Shown here: in pieces, positions 14,584-21,030 of the stretch
Layout: every line of letters begins with the position of its first letter
How positions within the stretch are numbered: position 1 is the first letter of the stretch
Assembly: GCA_965657195.1 (NCBI GenBank)
Contig: CBFHNK010000024.1
Span: forward strand, 1-22,134
Reading direction: 5' to 3'
From: TMED14 sp965657195
GTDB lineage: Bacteria; Bacteroidota; Bacteroidia; Flavobacteriales; Schleiferiaceae
DNA length: 22,134 bases
Made by a program: the position numbers and the translations under genes
The notes under the pieces: generated by a model
The model's database searches: none
Told to the model about the DNA's origin: nothing
The model's input: the letters and a program-made list of their open reading frames with translations, nothing else

Positions 14584-17008
14584 TGGGTTGGGATTGTCCG
14601 TAGCGACGGCGGCGTACGACGCGGTACAGGGTATGGAGCAGAAGGACCAAGGCGATCGGAGCAACCGAGTTAAGCGCTTGGTAGAATACCGACTGGGCGT
14701 CGACTTTGGGACGGTCGAGAAGGCGCAGGCTGACGTCGCGTCCGCGCACCGAAATCAGGCCGCTGCCCTCGAGCAGGTAGTCCATGGCATTGAGTACGAA
14801 GTCAGAGTTGCCGAACTGCTGGCCCGTAAACTGGTCATAGCCCAGCGGGAGGGGGGCTCCGCGCGGAATGTCGCTGCGCACGATGTTGCGCTGGTTTTTG
14901 GCGAGGTCTCCGTCGCCCACGATGAGGAGTTTGGCGTCGGTGGCTTTGGCGGGCGGGGCAGGGAGCTCTGTTTTGGGCACCATGCGGTTGGCGAAGTACG
15001 ACGGAAGCTCGCCCTCGAGCAGCACCGCCGTGGCCAGCGGGCCCTCGCTGTAGAGGGCGCGCACGGGCTCATTGTAGAGTTCGGCCAAGCTGACTTGGGT
15101 CGGAGCCGGGCGGCGGCGTGCGTAAGGCGACGTCTGCAGCAGGATGGTCTTGCGCACCCCGGGGACACGGATGGTGTCTACGGTGGTTCCGAGTTCGTAG
15201 CGCACCGCGTTCAAGTTTTTGACGATGGGGTGCTCGGACTGCGGAAGCATCAAGGGGAAGTACACCCACGGCCGCACCGACCGCTGGTCGTTAATGCCCG
15301 CACACACGAGGTCGGCGGCAAGGGTGGTGTTCACGCGAGCCCCGTAGGTGAACAGCATGCCGTCCAATCCGATGAAGTCGAGGGTGGGGTAGGCCAGGAA
15401 CTCGGGCGCATAGCTCAGTGAGTCCATTTCGGCGTGCACGGCCTCGATCATCCAGAGCGCGCGCCCGTTGTTCATGAGGTACTGGTCGAGCAACCAGCGG
15501 TCGAGGTCGTTGAAGGCGTCGCGCGGCTTGGCCATAACGATTCCGTCAAAACTGTTGAGGCGCCGAACCTGCATGCTCAGCGAGGGCTCGCCGGTGGTGC
15601 TGTCCACGGGAAATTCGCGCAGGTTGAATCGAAAGACGTCGTAGCTCTTGCGCAGGCTGAGTTCAAGCGCCGCGGTTTGCACGGCCTCGAGCTCGCTGTG
15701 TCCGTCGAGGATGGCCACCCGCTTGCGTTCGGTTTGCAGCAGGCCGCGCAAGGCGGACGCCAGGGCGTACTCCAGATTTTGGACGCTGGCGTTGATTTGG
15801 GCGTCCGGAGCCTGTGCGAACTGCTCAAGTAGCAGTGAAACAGGCCACTGGCGCTCGCTGTAGTTCACTACGGCGCCTGGAAAAACTTGCTGGGTTTTAA
15901 CTCCGTCGGACTCTTGAACTTCGAGCTGAATGGCGCCGAGGCCCAGGTTTTGAAGCTGGGTGTAGGTGTCGCGGCGCACCTGCGGATCCGGATTTTCGGA
16001 CGGATTGATGAGCTCGTAGCGAATGTTGCGGTTGCGGGCGCGGAATTCGTCGAGCAAGCGAAGCGTTTCGGACTGAAGACGTTGGAATCCCGCAGGGAAG
16101 TCCCCCTCGAGGTAAATCGTCACCAGCATGGGTTCCTCAACCTGGTCGATGAGGGATTCGGTCGCGTCGCTGAGGCTAAAGCGCTGGTCTGCGGTAAGGT
16201 CCAGGCGGACGAAGGCGGGACGAAGGGTTGAAAGGGCCAAGGTTCCGACCGCAATCAGAATCGGAAGCGCGGTGCGAAGGTTTTTGGTGGGCTCGAGCAT
16301 CAGGCGTGCTCCGCCCAAAAAGGCCACCGTAAGGCCGGCAAAGTACAAGATGTCGTTGGCGTCAATGACCCCACGGCTCATGGACGTGTAGTGTTCGCTG
16401 ATGCCCCACTGCAGCAGGTAGAGGCCGCGGTTGGCGATGCTCGGCAGGTCCACAAACGCATCAAACCCAGCGTACATGGCGAGGCTGCCGCCGGCTCCGC
16501 CGACAAAAGCCACGATGGAGTTGTCGGTGCTGGCGCTGAAGAGCAGCGAAATCGCGAGGTAGGAACCGCCCAAGATGAAGAGACCGAGGTAGGATCCGGC
16601 GGTGCTGCCCAAGTCGAGGTTGCCCACGGGGTTGCCAAGGACCCACAGCGAGGCGGCGTACAGCAGGGTGGGCAAGAGGGCTAGGCCGAGAAGGGCCATG
16701 CCCGCGAGCCATTTGCCCGTGACGATGTGCCAGGTGGTTAGCGGCTTGGCGCGAAGCCAATCGAGCGTGCCCGCGCGGCGTTCCTCGGCCAGCATGCGCA
16801 TGGCAAGGGCTGGGACCAAAAACAAGAATACCCACGGCGACAGCATAAACAGCCCGTCGAGTTGGGCGTATCCGCTGTCAAGCAGATGAAAGCTGCCGGG
16901 CATAAGCCACAAAAAGACGGCGTTCAATCCGAGGTACACGCTTAACACGAGTACGCCCGTAGAGGACTGAAAAAAGGAAGCGAATTCGCGGCGGGCTAAG
17001 CTTAGCAT
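14576..17008 (-). CDS. Fused GldF-GldG gliding-type ABC transporter protein
   Basis: The 810-residue protein combines two parts that are separate genes in Flavobacterium. Residues 1-238 resemble the permease GldF: REFASFFQSSTGVLVLSVYLGLNAVFLW, SPWVFLFLVPALAMRMLAEERRAGTLDWL and GSTAGSYLGLFILGGSYLAISLLFSA, with six hydrophobic segments. From about 245 it resembles GldG: a membrane helix, FVRLDLTADQRFSLSDATESL (267-287), VTIYLEGDFPAGFQRLQSET (296-315), a large extracytoplasmic domain and a final membrane helix near 775-795. GldF, GldG and the ATPase GldA support gliding and secretion in flavobacteria; no GldA is in the window. The ATG at 17008 overlaps the ABM gene stop by 7 bp (ATGCTAA). Met237 could serve as an internal start. 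Confidence 0.9.
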   Translation of the reverse strand: MLSLARREFASFFQSSTGVLVLSVYLGLNAVFLWLMPGSFHLLDSGYAQLDGLFMLSPWVFLFLVPALAMRMLAEERRAGTLDWLRAKPLTTWHIVTGKWLAGMALLGLALLPTLLYAASLWVLGNPVGNLDLGSTAGSYLGLFILGGSYLAISLLFSASTDNSIVAFVGGAGGSLAMYAGFDAFVDLPSIANRGLYLLQWGISEHYTSMSRGVIDANDILYFAGLTVAFLGGARLMLEPTKNLRTALPILIAVGTLALSTLRPAFVRLDLTADQRFSLSDATESLIDQVEEPMLVTIYLEGDFPAGFQRLQSETLRLLDEFRARNRNIRYELINPSENPDPQVRRDTYTQLQNLGLGAIQLEVQESDGVKTQQVFPGAVVNYSERQWPVSLLLEQFAQAPDAQINASVQNLEYALASALRGLLQTERKRVAILDGHSELEAVQTAALELSLRKSYDVFRFNLREFPVDSTTGEPSLSMQVRRLNSFDGIVMAKPRDAFNDLDRWLLDQYLMNNGRALWMIEAVHAEMDSLSYAPEFLAYPTLDFIGLDGMLFTYGARVNTTLAADLVCAGINDQRSVRPWVYFPLMLPQSEHPIVKNLNAVRYELGTTVDTIRVPGVRKTILLQTSPYARRRPAPTQVSLAELYNEPVRALYSEGPLATAVLLEGELPSYFANRMVPKTELPAPPAKATDAKLLIVGDGDLAKNQRNIVRSDIPRGAPLPLGYDQFTGQQFGNSDFVLNAMDYLLEGSGLISVRGRDVSLRLLDRPKVDAQSVFYQALNSVAPIALVLLLHTLYRVVRRRRYGQSQPNA

Positions 17009-17304
17009 GGGGATGGCGTCAGGGTGTCGCAGGACCAAGCGCGCGCGGGAGCGTCGAACCAAGCCTTTAACGTGGGCCAAATTTCGGCAAAAGTGGCGGA
17101 ACGGCGGTAGTCTTCGAGAAACTCTTCGCCACGCCATTGGCTGTAGGTGAAGTAGGTTCCGTCGTGGGCGCGGAGCCACGTTGCGCTGAGGCACCCAGGT
17201 TGGTTGGCAACCACCTTGATTTTTTGGGCGACATAGGCTTCAAACGCTTCGCGGTGTTCGGGCGCGATGCTGAGGTGGACGATTCGGGTCAAGCTTGGGT
17301 TCAC
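17002..17304 (-). CDS. Small ABM-domain (antibiotic biosynthesis monooxygenase-like) protein
   Basis: The 100-residue cytoplasmic protein has a single ferredoxin-like alpha/beta domain. LTRIVHLSIAPEHREAFEAYV, QPGCLSATWLRA, YFTYSQWRGEEFLEDYRRS and the C-terminal KAWFDAPARAWSCDTL follow the ABM family pattern, in particular the FxxYSxWxSExxLxxYRxS motif of small dimeric members. Members include heme- and quinol-modifying enzymes, but many have no known activity and I cannot assign one. The start is GTG at 17304 and overlaps the preceding stop (GTGA), while its own stop overlaps the GldF-GldG start. So it is translated between the two, which suggests co-expression rather than a proven shared function. 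Confidence 0.8.
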   Translation of the reverse strand: MNPSLTRIVHLSIAPEHREAFEAYVAQKIKVVANQPGCLSATWLRAHDGTYFTYSQWRGEEFLEDYRRSATFAEIWPTLKAWFDAPARAWSCDTLTPSPC

Positions 17305-18101
17305 CGCAGTTTGAGTTCAAGGGCATCGCCAGGCTTCATCCCGAGCAGGCGGGCGGCTTGGTTCACGGAATCGCTTCCGCCGTCGACCATTCCGATTTCG
17401 AGTAGCTGGTGCCGGTTGTACCGAAAGTAGAGGCTGCCCGACGGAAGCCCCGATTCACCCCACCACTGCCGGACGCGTTGGCCGCGGACATTCGTTTCAA
17501 ACGACTGACCCATGTGCCAGCGCTGCAGCCAAGCCTGGTCGGCGTCGGTCACGAGCTGGCCGTAGTGGTCGACGTACTGAATGTGCACGAGGGCCGCTTG
17601 GGGGCTTCGAACTTCGGGCTTGAGGACGCTTCGCTCGACCCACTCGCTGCGCGCGGGACCGAGGAGGCTGGGGCTTCCTCCGTCTAAAAGGTGTGCGGCG
17701 GCAGCGGCGAGCAGCGCTTCGGGGGTACTGCAGTCCAGGCGGTTTTTGAGGTCGAGCTGCACCCGGCTGCTCGGCTGCACGTCGGGCCGGAGCATCGCAA
17801 GCAGTCCATTGTCAAGCCCCAAAAAGTGATGTCCGTCAATGCTGCACGCGATCAAGGGGGTTTGTGGCCAATTGATGCTGTCCACGAGCACGATGTGCAC
17901 GCTTCCGGTGGGGAAGTCGCCGTAGGCTCCGCGCAGAATGTAGGCCGCCTCGTTGAGGTTGCGCGAGGGAATGCTGTGGGTCAGGTCCACGACGGGAGCC
18001 ACGGTTCCGGTCCGAAGCATTTCTGCATAGACTCGGCCGCGCAGACCCGCAGAATCGGGATCGCGCCATCCGTAGTCGGTGGTGAGGGTGATGACGGCCA
18101 C
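17301..18101 (-). CDS. SAM-hydroxide adenosyltransferase-like (DUF62) protein
   Basis: The GTG start at 18101 gives 266 residues, the family's usual length; the longer frame to 18443 is antisense to phoH. The family cleaves S-adenosylmethionine to adenosine and methionine using water or hydroxide; fluorinase is a relative. Seen here are ITLTTDYGWRD (4-14), VVDLTHSIPSRNLNEAAYILRGAYGDFPTGSVHIVLVD (37-74), FLGLDNGLLAML (93-104) and YVDHYGQLVTDAD (176-188). The usual VVDPGVG-x-x-RR is replaced by LVDSINWPQTP, the usual PDNG is LDNG, and the usual FGN is YGQ. So activity is uncertain. It overlaps the ABM gene by 4 bp and diverges from phoH. Confidence 0.8.
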   Translation of the reverse strand: MAVITLTTDYGWRDPDSAGLRGRVYAEMLRTGTVAPVVDLTHSIPSRNLNEAAYILRGAYGDFPTGSVHIVLVDSINWPQTPLIACSIDGHHFLGLDNGLLAMLRPDVQPSSRVQLDLKNRLDCSTPEALLAAAAAHLLDGGSPSLLGPARSEWVERSVLKPEVRSPQAALVHIQYVDHYGQLVTDADQAWLQRWHMGQSFETNVRGQRVRQWWGESGLPSGSLYFRYNRHQLLEIGMVDGGSDSVNQAARLLGMKPGDALELKLR

Positions 18102-18106
18102 AGGTG

Positions 18107-18114
18107 TACCTTTG
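18107..18114 (+). promoter_or_regulatory. -7 promoter box of phoH
   Basis: TACCTTTG exactly matches TAnnTTTG, with 14 nt to the phoH ATG at 18129. No -33 element is obvious; that region would lie inside the divergent gene. Confidence 0.5.
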
Positions 18115-18120
18115 AAGCTG

Positions 18121-18128
18121 TAAATGTA
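18121..18128 (-). promoter_or_regulatory. Possible -7 box of the divergent SAM-hydroxide adenosyltransferase-like gene
   Basis: TACATTTA on the minus strand matches TAnnTTTG except for the last base. It lies 19 nt before the GTG at 18101 and directly beside the phoH box. Confidence 0.3.
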
Positions 18129-19127
18129 ATGGAGCGCATCGTCCACCTCGAAGACGTCGACCCCCGAGTTCTGTACGGGGAGCACAATTCCCTGATTCGG
18201 CAGCTGGAATCCTACGTTCCTAAGCTCAAAATTGTCGCGCGCGGCGAAGTAATCAAGTTCACCGGATCGCCCGAGGACGTTGCCATGTTTGAGGAGAAAC
18301 TTGACCTTATTTTGCGTCACATTCGCAAGTTTAACGTGCTGACTTCGGACCAGTTGGAGCGCATCGTGCTCGACGACAGCCCTTCGATCCTCAAGAGCTT
18401 GAGCGAAGGCGACGAGGTCATCGTTCACGGGGTCAACGGCCACGTCATCAAGGCGCGCACGGCCAACCAGCAGCGCATGGTCAATGCCGTCGGAACCAAC
18501 GACCTCACCTTTGCCCTCGGCCCCGCCGGAACCGGCAAGACCTACACCGCCGTGGCCTTGGCGGTGCGGGCGCTCAAAAACAAAGAAGTTCGCCGGCTGG
18601 TCCTGACGCGCCCCGCCGTGGAAGCGGGCGAGTCCCTCGGATTTTTGCCGGGCGACATGAAAGAAAAGCTCGACCCCTACATGCAGCCGCTGTACGATGC
18701 GCTGCGCGATATGATTCCGGCCGAGCGCCTCGTGCAGTTTCTCGAAAACGGAACCATCGAGATCGCACCCCTAGCCTTCATGCGGGGCCGCACCCTCGAC
18801 CGCGCCTTTGTCATTTTGGACGAAGCCCAAAACACGACCGTGTCCCAAATGAAGATGTTCCTGACGCGCATGGGCCCGTCATCCAAGTTCATTGTGACCG
18901 GTGACCCGTCGCAGACCGACCTTCCGCCGCGTGCCGGATCAGGCCTTCCCCATGCCCTTCGCCTGCTCAGCGGAATGAAGGGAATCGGCCACATCGAGCT
19001 CGACGGACGCGACGTGGTGCGCCACCCGCTGGTGCGCAAAATCATCGCGGCCTACGACGCCGAGGGCCAAAAATCTATGGCGGCCCGTACCGCCCGTGAA
19101 GCTGACAACCAACTACCTAAATCCTAA
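18129..19127 (+). CDS. phoH: PhoH-family P-loop ATPase
   Basis: The 332-residue cytoplasmic protein has an N-terminal region (1-110, MERIVHLEDVDPRVLYGEHN) followed by a P-loop domain. Walker A is GPAGTGKT (131-138), then RPAVEAGESLGFLPGDMKEKLDPYMQPLYD (161-190), Walker B VILDEAQNTT (228-237) and FIVTGDPSQTDLP (254-266). These are standard for PhoH, a presumed ATPase linked to RNA processing or helicase-like roles in some bacteria; its exact role is not certain. The frame is open to 17691, but that is the antisense of the neighbouring gene. The ATG at 18129 matches the family N-terminus. It is followed by purC after 3 bp. Confidence 0.95.
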   Translation: MERIVHLEDVDPRVLYGEHNSLIRQLESYVPKLKIVARGEVIKFTGSPEDVAMFEEKLDLILRHIRKFNVLTSDQLERIVLDDSPSILKSLSEGDEVIVHGVNGHVIKARTANQQRMVNAVGTNDLTFALGPAGTGKTYTAVALAVRALKNKEVRRLVLTRPAVEAGESLGFLPGDMKEKLDPYMQPLYDALRDMIPAERLVQFLENGTIEIAPLAFMRGRTLDRAFVILDEAQNTTVSQMKMFLTRMGPSSKFIVTGDPSQTDLPPRAGSGLPHALRLLSGMKGIGHIELDGRDVVRHPLVRKIIAAYDAEGQKSMAARTAREADNQLPKS

Positions 19128-19130
19128 ATC

Positions 19131-20084
19131 ATGGCGCTGACCCATTCCGAATTCCATTTTACCGGCCAAGAGTCCGTCTACCACGGCAAAGTGCGCGACG
19201 TGTACCGCCTTCAGGGTGGCCGCATGGTGATGGTGGCTTCGGATAGAATATCTGCCTTTGACGTGGTGCTCCCCAAAGGAATTCCGCACAAGGGTCAGGT
19301 TTTGAACCAAATGGCGGCGCATTTTCTTGAGTCGACGGCGGATTTGGTTCCGAATTGGCGCGTGGCGAGCCCCGACCCGGTGGTGAGCGTAGGCCATACC
19401 GCGGAACCGTTTAAAGTTGAGATGGTCATTCGCGGCTACTTGAGCGGCCACGCCTGGCGCACCTATGCCGCGGGCGGACGCACCCTCTGCGGCGTTGCGC
19501 TTGCCGAAGGTCTTCGCGAGTCGGATGCGCTCCCCGAGCCCATCATCACCCCCACCACCAAAGAGGCTATTGGCACCCACGACGAAGACATCAGCCGCGA
19601 AGAGATTTTGGCGCGCGGAATCGTCAGCGAAGCCCACTACATTCAGCTCGAATCCTACACCCGTGCGTTGTTTGCCCGCGGCCAGCAAATGGCCCGCGAG
19701 CGCGGCCTCATCTTGGTTGACACCAAGTACGAATTCGGAATTCTGCCCGACGGCCGCATCGTGCTGATCGACGAAATCCACACGCCCGACTCGTCGCGCT
19801 ACTTTATCGCCGACGGCTACGAAGCCCGCCAAGCGGCTGGCGAGCCTCAGGTGCAACTCTCCAAAGAGTTTGTGCGCCAGTTCTTGATCGCCAACGGATT
19901 TCAGGGCAAGGATGGTCAGGTGATCCCTGAACTCACGGATGAATGGGCGGCCGACGTGTCGAAGCGCTACATCCAGCTCTACGAGTTGGTCACGGGTAAA
20001 ACGTTTGAATCGGCACCCGACGGAGACCCCGAAGCGCGCATTCACGCCAACGTGGAACGCTTTTTGGCGGCTAATCCTGTATGA
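19131..20084 (+). CDS. purC: Phosphoribosylaminoimidazole-succinocarboxamide synthase (SAICAR synthetase)
   Basis: The 317-residue enzyme joins aspartate to CAIR, with ATP, in purine synthesis. Motifs are YHGKVRDVYRL (18-28), VASDRISAFDVVLPKGIPHKGQVLNQMAAHF (35-65), MVIRGYLSGHAWR, IITPTTKEAIGTHDEDIS, LVDTKYEFG, LIDEIHTPDSSRY and the C-terminal QLYELVTGK. The long form of about 310 residues is known from yeast and many Bacteroidota. The ATG at 19131 lies 3 bp after the phoH stop, and the stop overlaps the next gene by 4 bp (ATGA). These genes are likely one transcript from the phoH promoter. Confidence 0.97.
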   Translation: MALTHSEFHFTGQESVYHGKVRDVYRLQGGRMVMVASDRISAFDVVLPKGIPHKGQVLNQMAAHFLESTADLVPNWRVASPDPVVSVGHTAEPFKVEMVIRGYLSGHAWRTYAAGGRTLCGVALAEGLRESDALPEPIITPTTKEAIGTHDEDISREEILARGIVSEAHYIQLESYTRALFARGQQMARERGLILVDTKYEFGILPDGRIVLIDEIHTPDSSRYFIADGYEARQAAGEPQVQLSKEFVRQFLIANGFQGKDGQVIPELTDEWAADVSKRYIQLYELVTGKTFESAPDGDPEARIHANVERFLAANPV

Positions 20085-20677
20085 AGCGACATTTTTTAGC
20101 TATGGTCCTTGGGCTGCTCGCCCTTGGCGCCCAAGCACAACTCACACGCGGCGTGACGGCGGGTTACCACCTCGCGGACGTGCGCGTCTCGTTCAATCCG
20201 TTGATTGATCCCACGTTTACTCCAGTGGCCACCGGTCGAGCTGGCTATCATGCCGGTGGATTCTACAGGGCATCCGCAGGTCTGGTCTACGTGCAGCCTC
20301 AAGTTTGGCTCACGGGCCTCAACCAGCAGTTCATCATCGAAGACGGGACCTTTACCCCTGAAGTCCTCGATTGGTCCTTGCTTCGCTTGGATGTTCCCGT
20401 CGAGGTGGGCGTGAAGCTCGGCCCTTTGTTTGGCTTTGTGGCTCCGGTGTATTCGCTGGCATTGGCCGAAACAGGTGGGCTGAACCTCACCGATCCCGGT
20501 AAAGGAAGCTGGGGAGGTCAAGTTGGCGTAGGCCTTAAGCTGGGCGGATTTCAGGTGAGTGCCCGCTACGAAGGTTCGCTTTCGACCTTCGGTCAAACGC
20601 TTACTGTCGGCGGAATCGACTTCGAAACCGACAACCGAATCAACCAGTTCATCGCGTCGGCTGCGCTGAAGCTTTAG
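20081..20677 (+). CDS. Small outer-membrane beta-barrel protein
   Basis: The 198-residue protein has a signal peptide (MKRHFLAMVLGLLALGAQA, cleavage near residue 19-20) and a mature part of alternating hydrophobic strands with Gly and aromatic residues, ending in a strand (NQFIASAALKL). This is typical of OMP beta-barrel proteins near 200 residues in Bacteroidota. PorT, a component of the type IX secretion system, belongs to this broad class; I see no distinguishing motif and do not assign it. The start overlaps the purC stop by 4 bp, so it is translated from the phoH-purC transcript. Confidence 0.75.
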   Translation: MKRHFLAMVLGLLALGAQAQLTRGVTAGYHLADVRVSFNPLIDPTFTPVATGRAGYHAGGFYRASAGLVYVQPQVWLTGLNQQFIIEDGTFTPEVLDWSLLRLDVPVEVGVKLGPLFGFVAPVYSLALAETGGLNLTDPGKGSWGGQVGVGLKLGGFQVSARYEGSLSTFGQTLTVGGIDFETDNRINQFIASAALKL

Positions 20678-20694
20678 GCGCGACCGACACCGCA

Positions 20695-20735
20695 TAAAAA
20701 AGCCGGCCCTTTGCGGGGCCGGCTTTCTTTGTTTT
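20695..20735. terminator. Bidirectional intrinsic terminator
   Basis: A perfect 9-bp stem, AGCCGGCCC (20701-20709) with GGGCCGGCT (20716-20724), has a 6-nt loop. It is preceded by AAAAAA on the left and followed by TTCTTTGTTTT on the right, so it can act on both strands. It sits between the convergent beta-barrel gene and the small secreted protein gene. Confidence 0.92.
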
Positions 20736-20745
20736 GAAGGCGGAA

Positions 20746-21030
20746 CTACTTGCCGCTTCCTGTGGCAGGAGCTGCAGGCTTTGCGCAGCACGAACCGCCC
20801 GCCGGGGCAGAAGCACAGCCTTGTGCCTTCGCTGCGGGAGCAGCTTCGCCGTGGCAGCTTTTGGCGGCGCCAGCAGGCTCGCACGAAGCGGCTTCTTTGC
20901 CGTTGTTTTTCTTTTTCTTGGCCGACGTTGCGGTAGCAACGGGCTTTTTGGGGTCGGTGTCAGCCTGGGCGTTCACAGCGATTCCGACAGTGAACAGCGC
21001 CGCGAGGGCGAGGGCAGCAATCTTTTTCAT
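20746..21030 (-). CDS. Small secreted Cys-containing Ala/Lys-rich protein
   Basis: The 94-residue protein has a signal peptide (KKIAALALAALFTVGIAVNAQA, cleavage near residue 23). The mature part of about 70 residues is low-complexity: Lys-rich (KKKKNNGKE), then Ala/Pro/Gly-rich with five Cys at 50, 59, 72, 81 and 82 and one His at 60. Cys followed by His, and the closing CC pair, could bind a metal or form disulphides in the periplasm or outside. I do not recognise the family. The start overlaps the upstream exonuclease gene stop by 4 bp (ATGA), so translation is probably coupled. It is followed by the bidirectional terminator. Confidence 0.75.
   Translation of the reverse strand: MKKIAALALAALFTVGIAVNAQADTDPKKPVATATSAKKKKNNGKEAASCEPAGAAKSCHGEAAPAAKAQGCASAPAGGSCCAKPAAPATGSGK

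Noticed and set aside
14504..15421. A 305-residue plus-strand frame opposite the GldG part
   Set aside because: It is antisense to a strongly supported gene and shows no domain, signal or start signal.
17691..18128. N-terminal extension of phoH by 146 residues
   Set aside because: This part is antisense to the SAM-hydroxide adenosyltransferase-like gene; PhoH homology begins at the ATG at 18129.
19113..20045. A 310-residue minus-strand frame opposite purC
   Set aside because: It is the mirror frame of a GC-rich gene with a clear enzyme on the plus strand, and has no recognisable domain.
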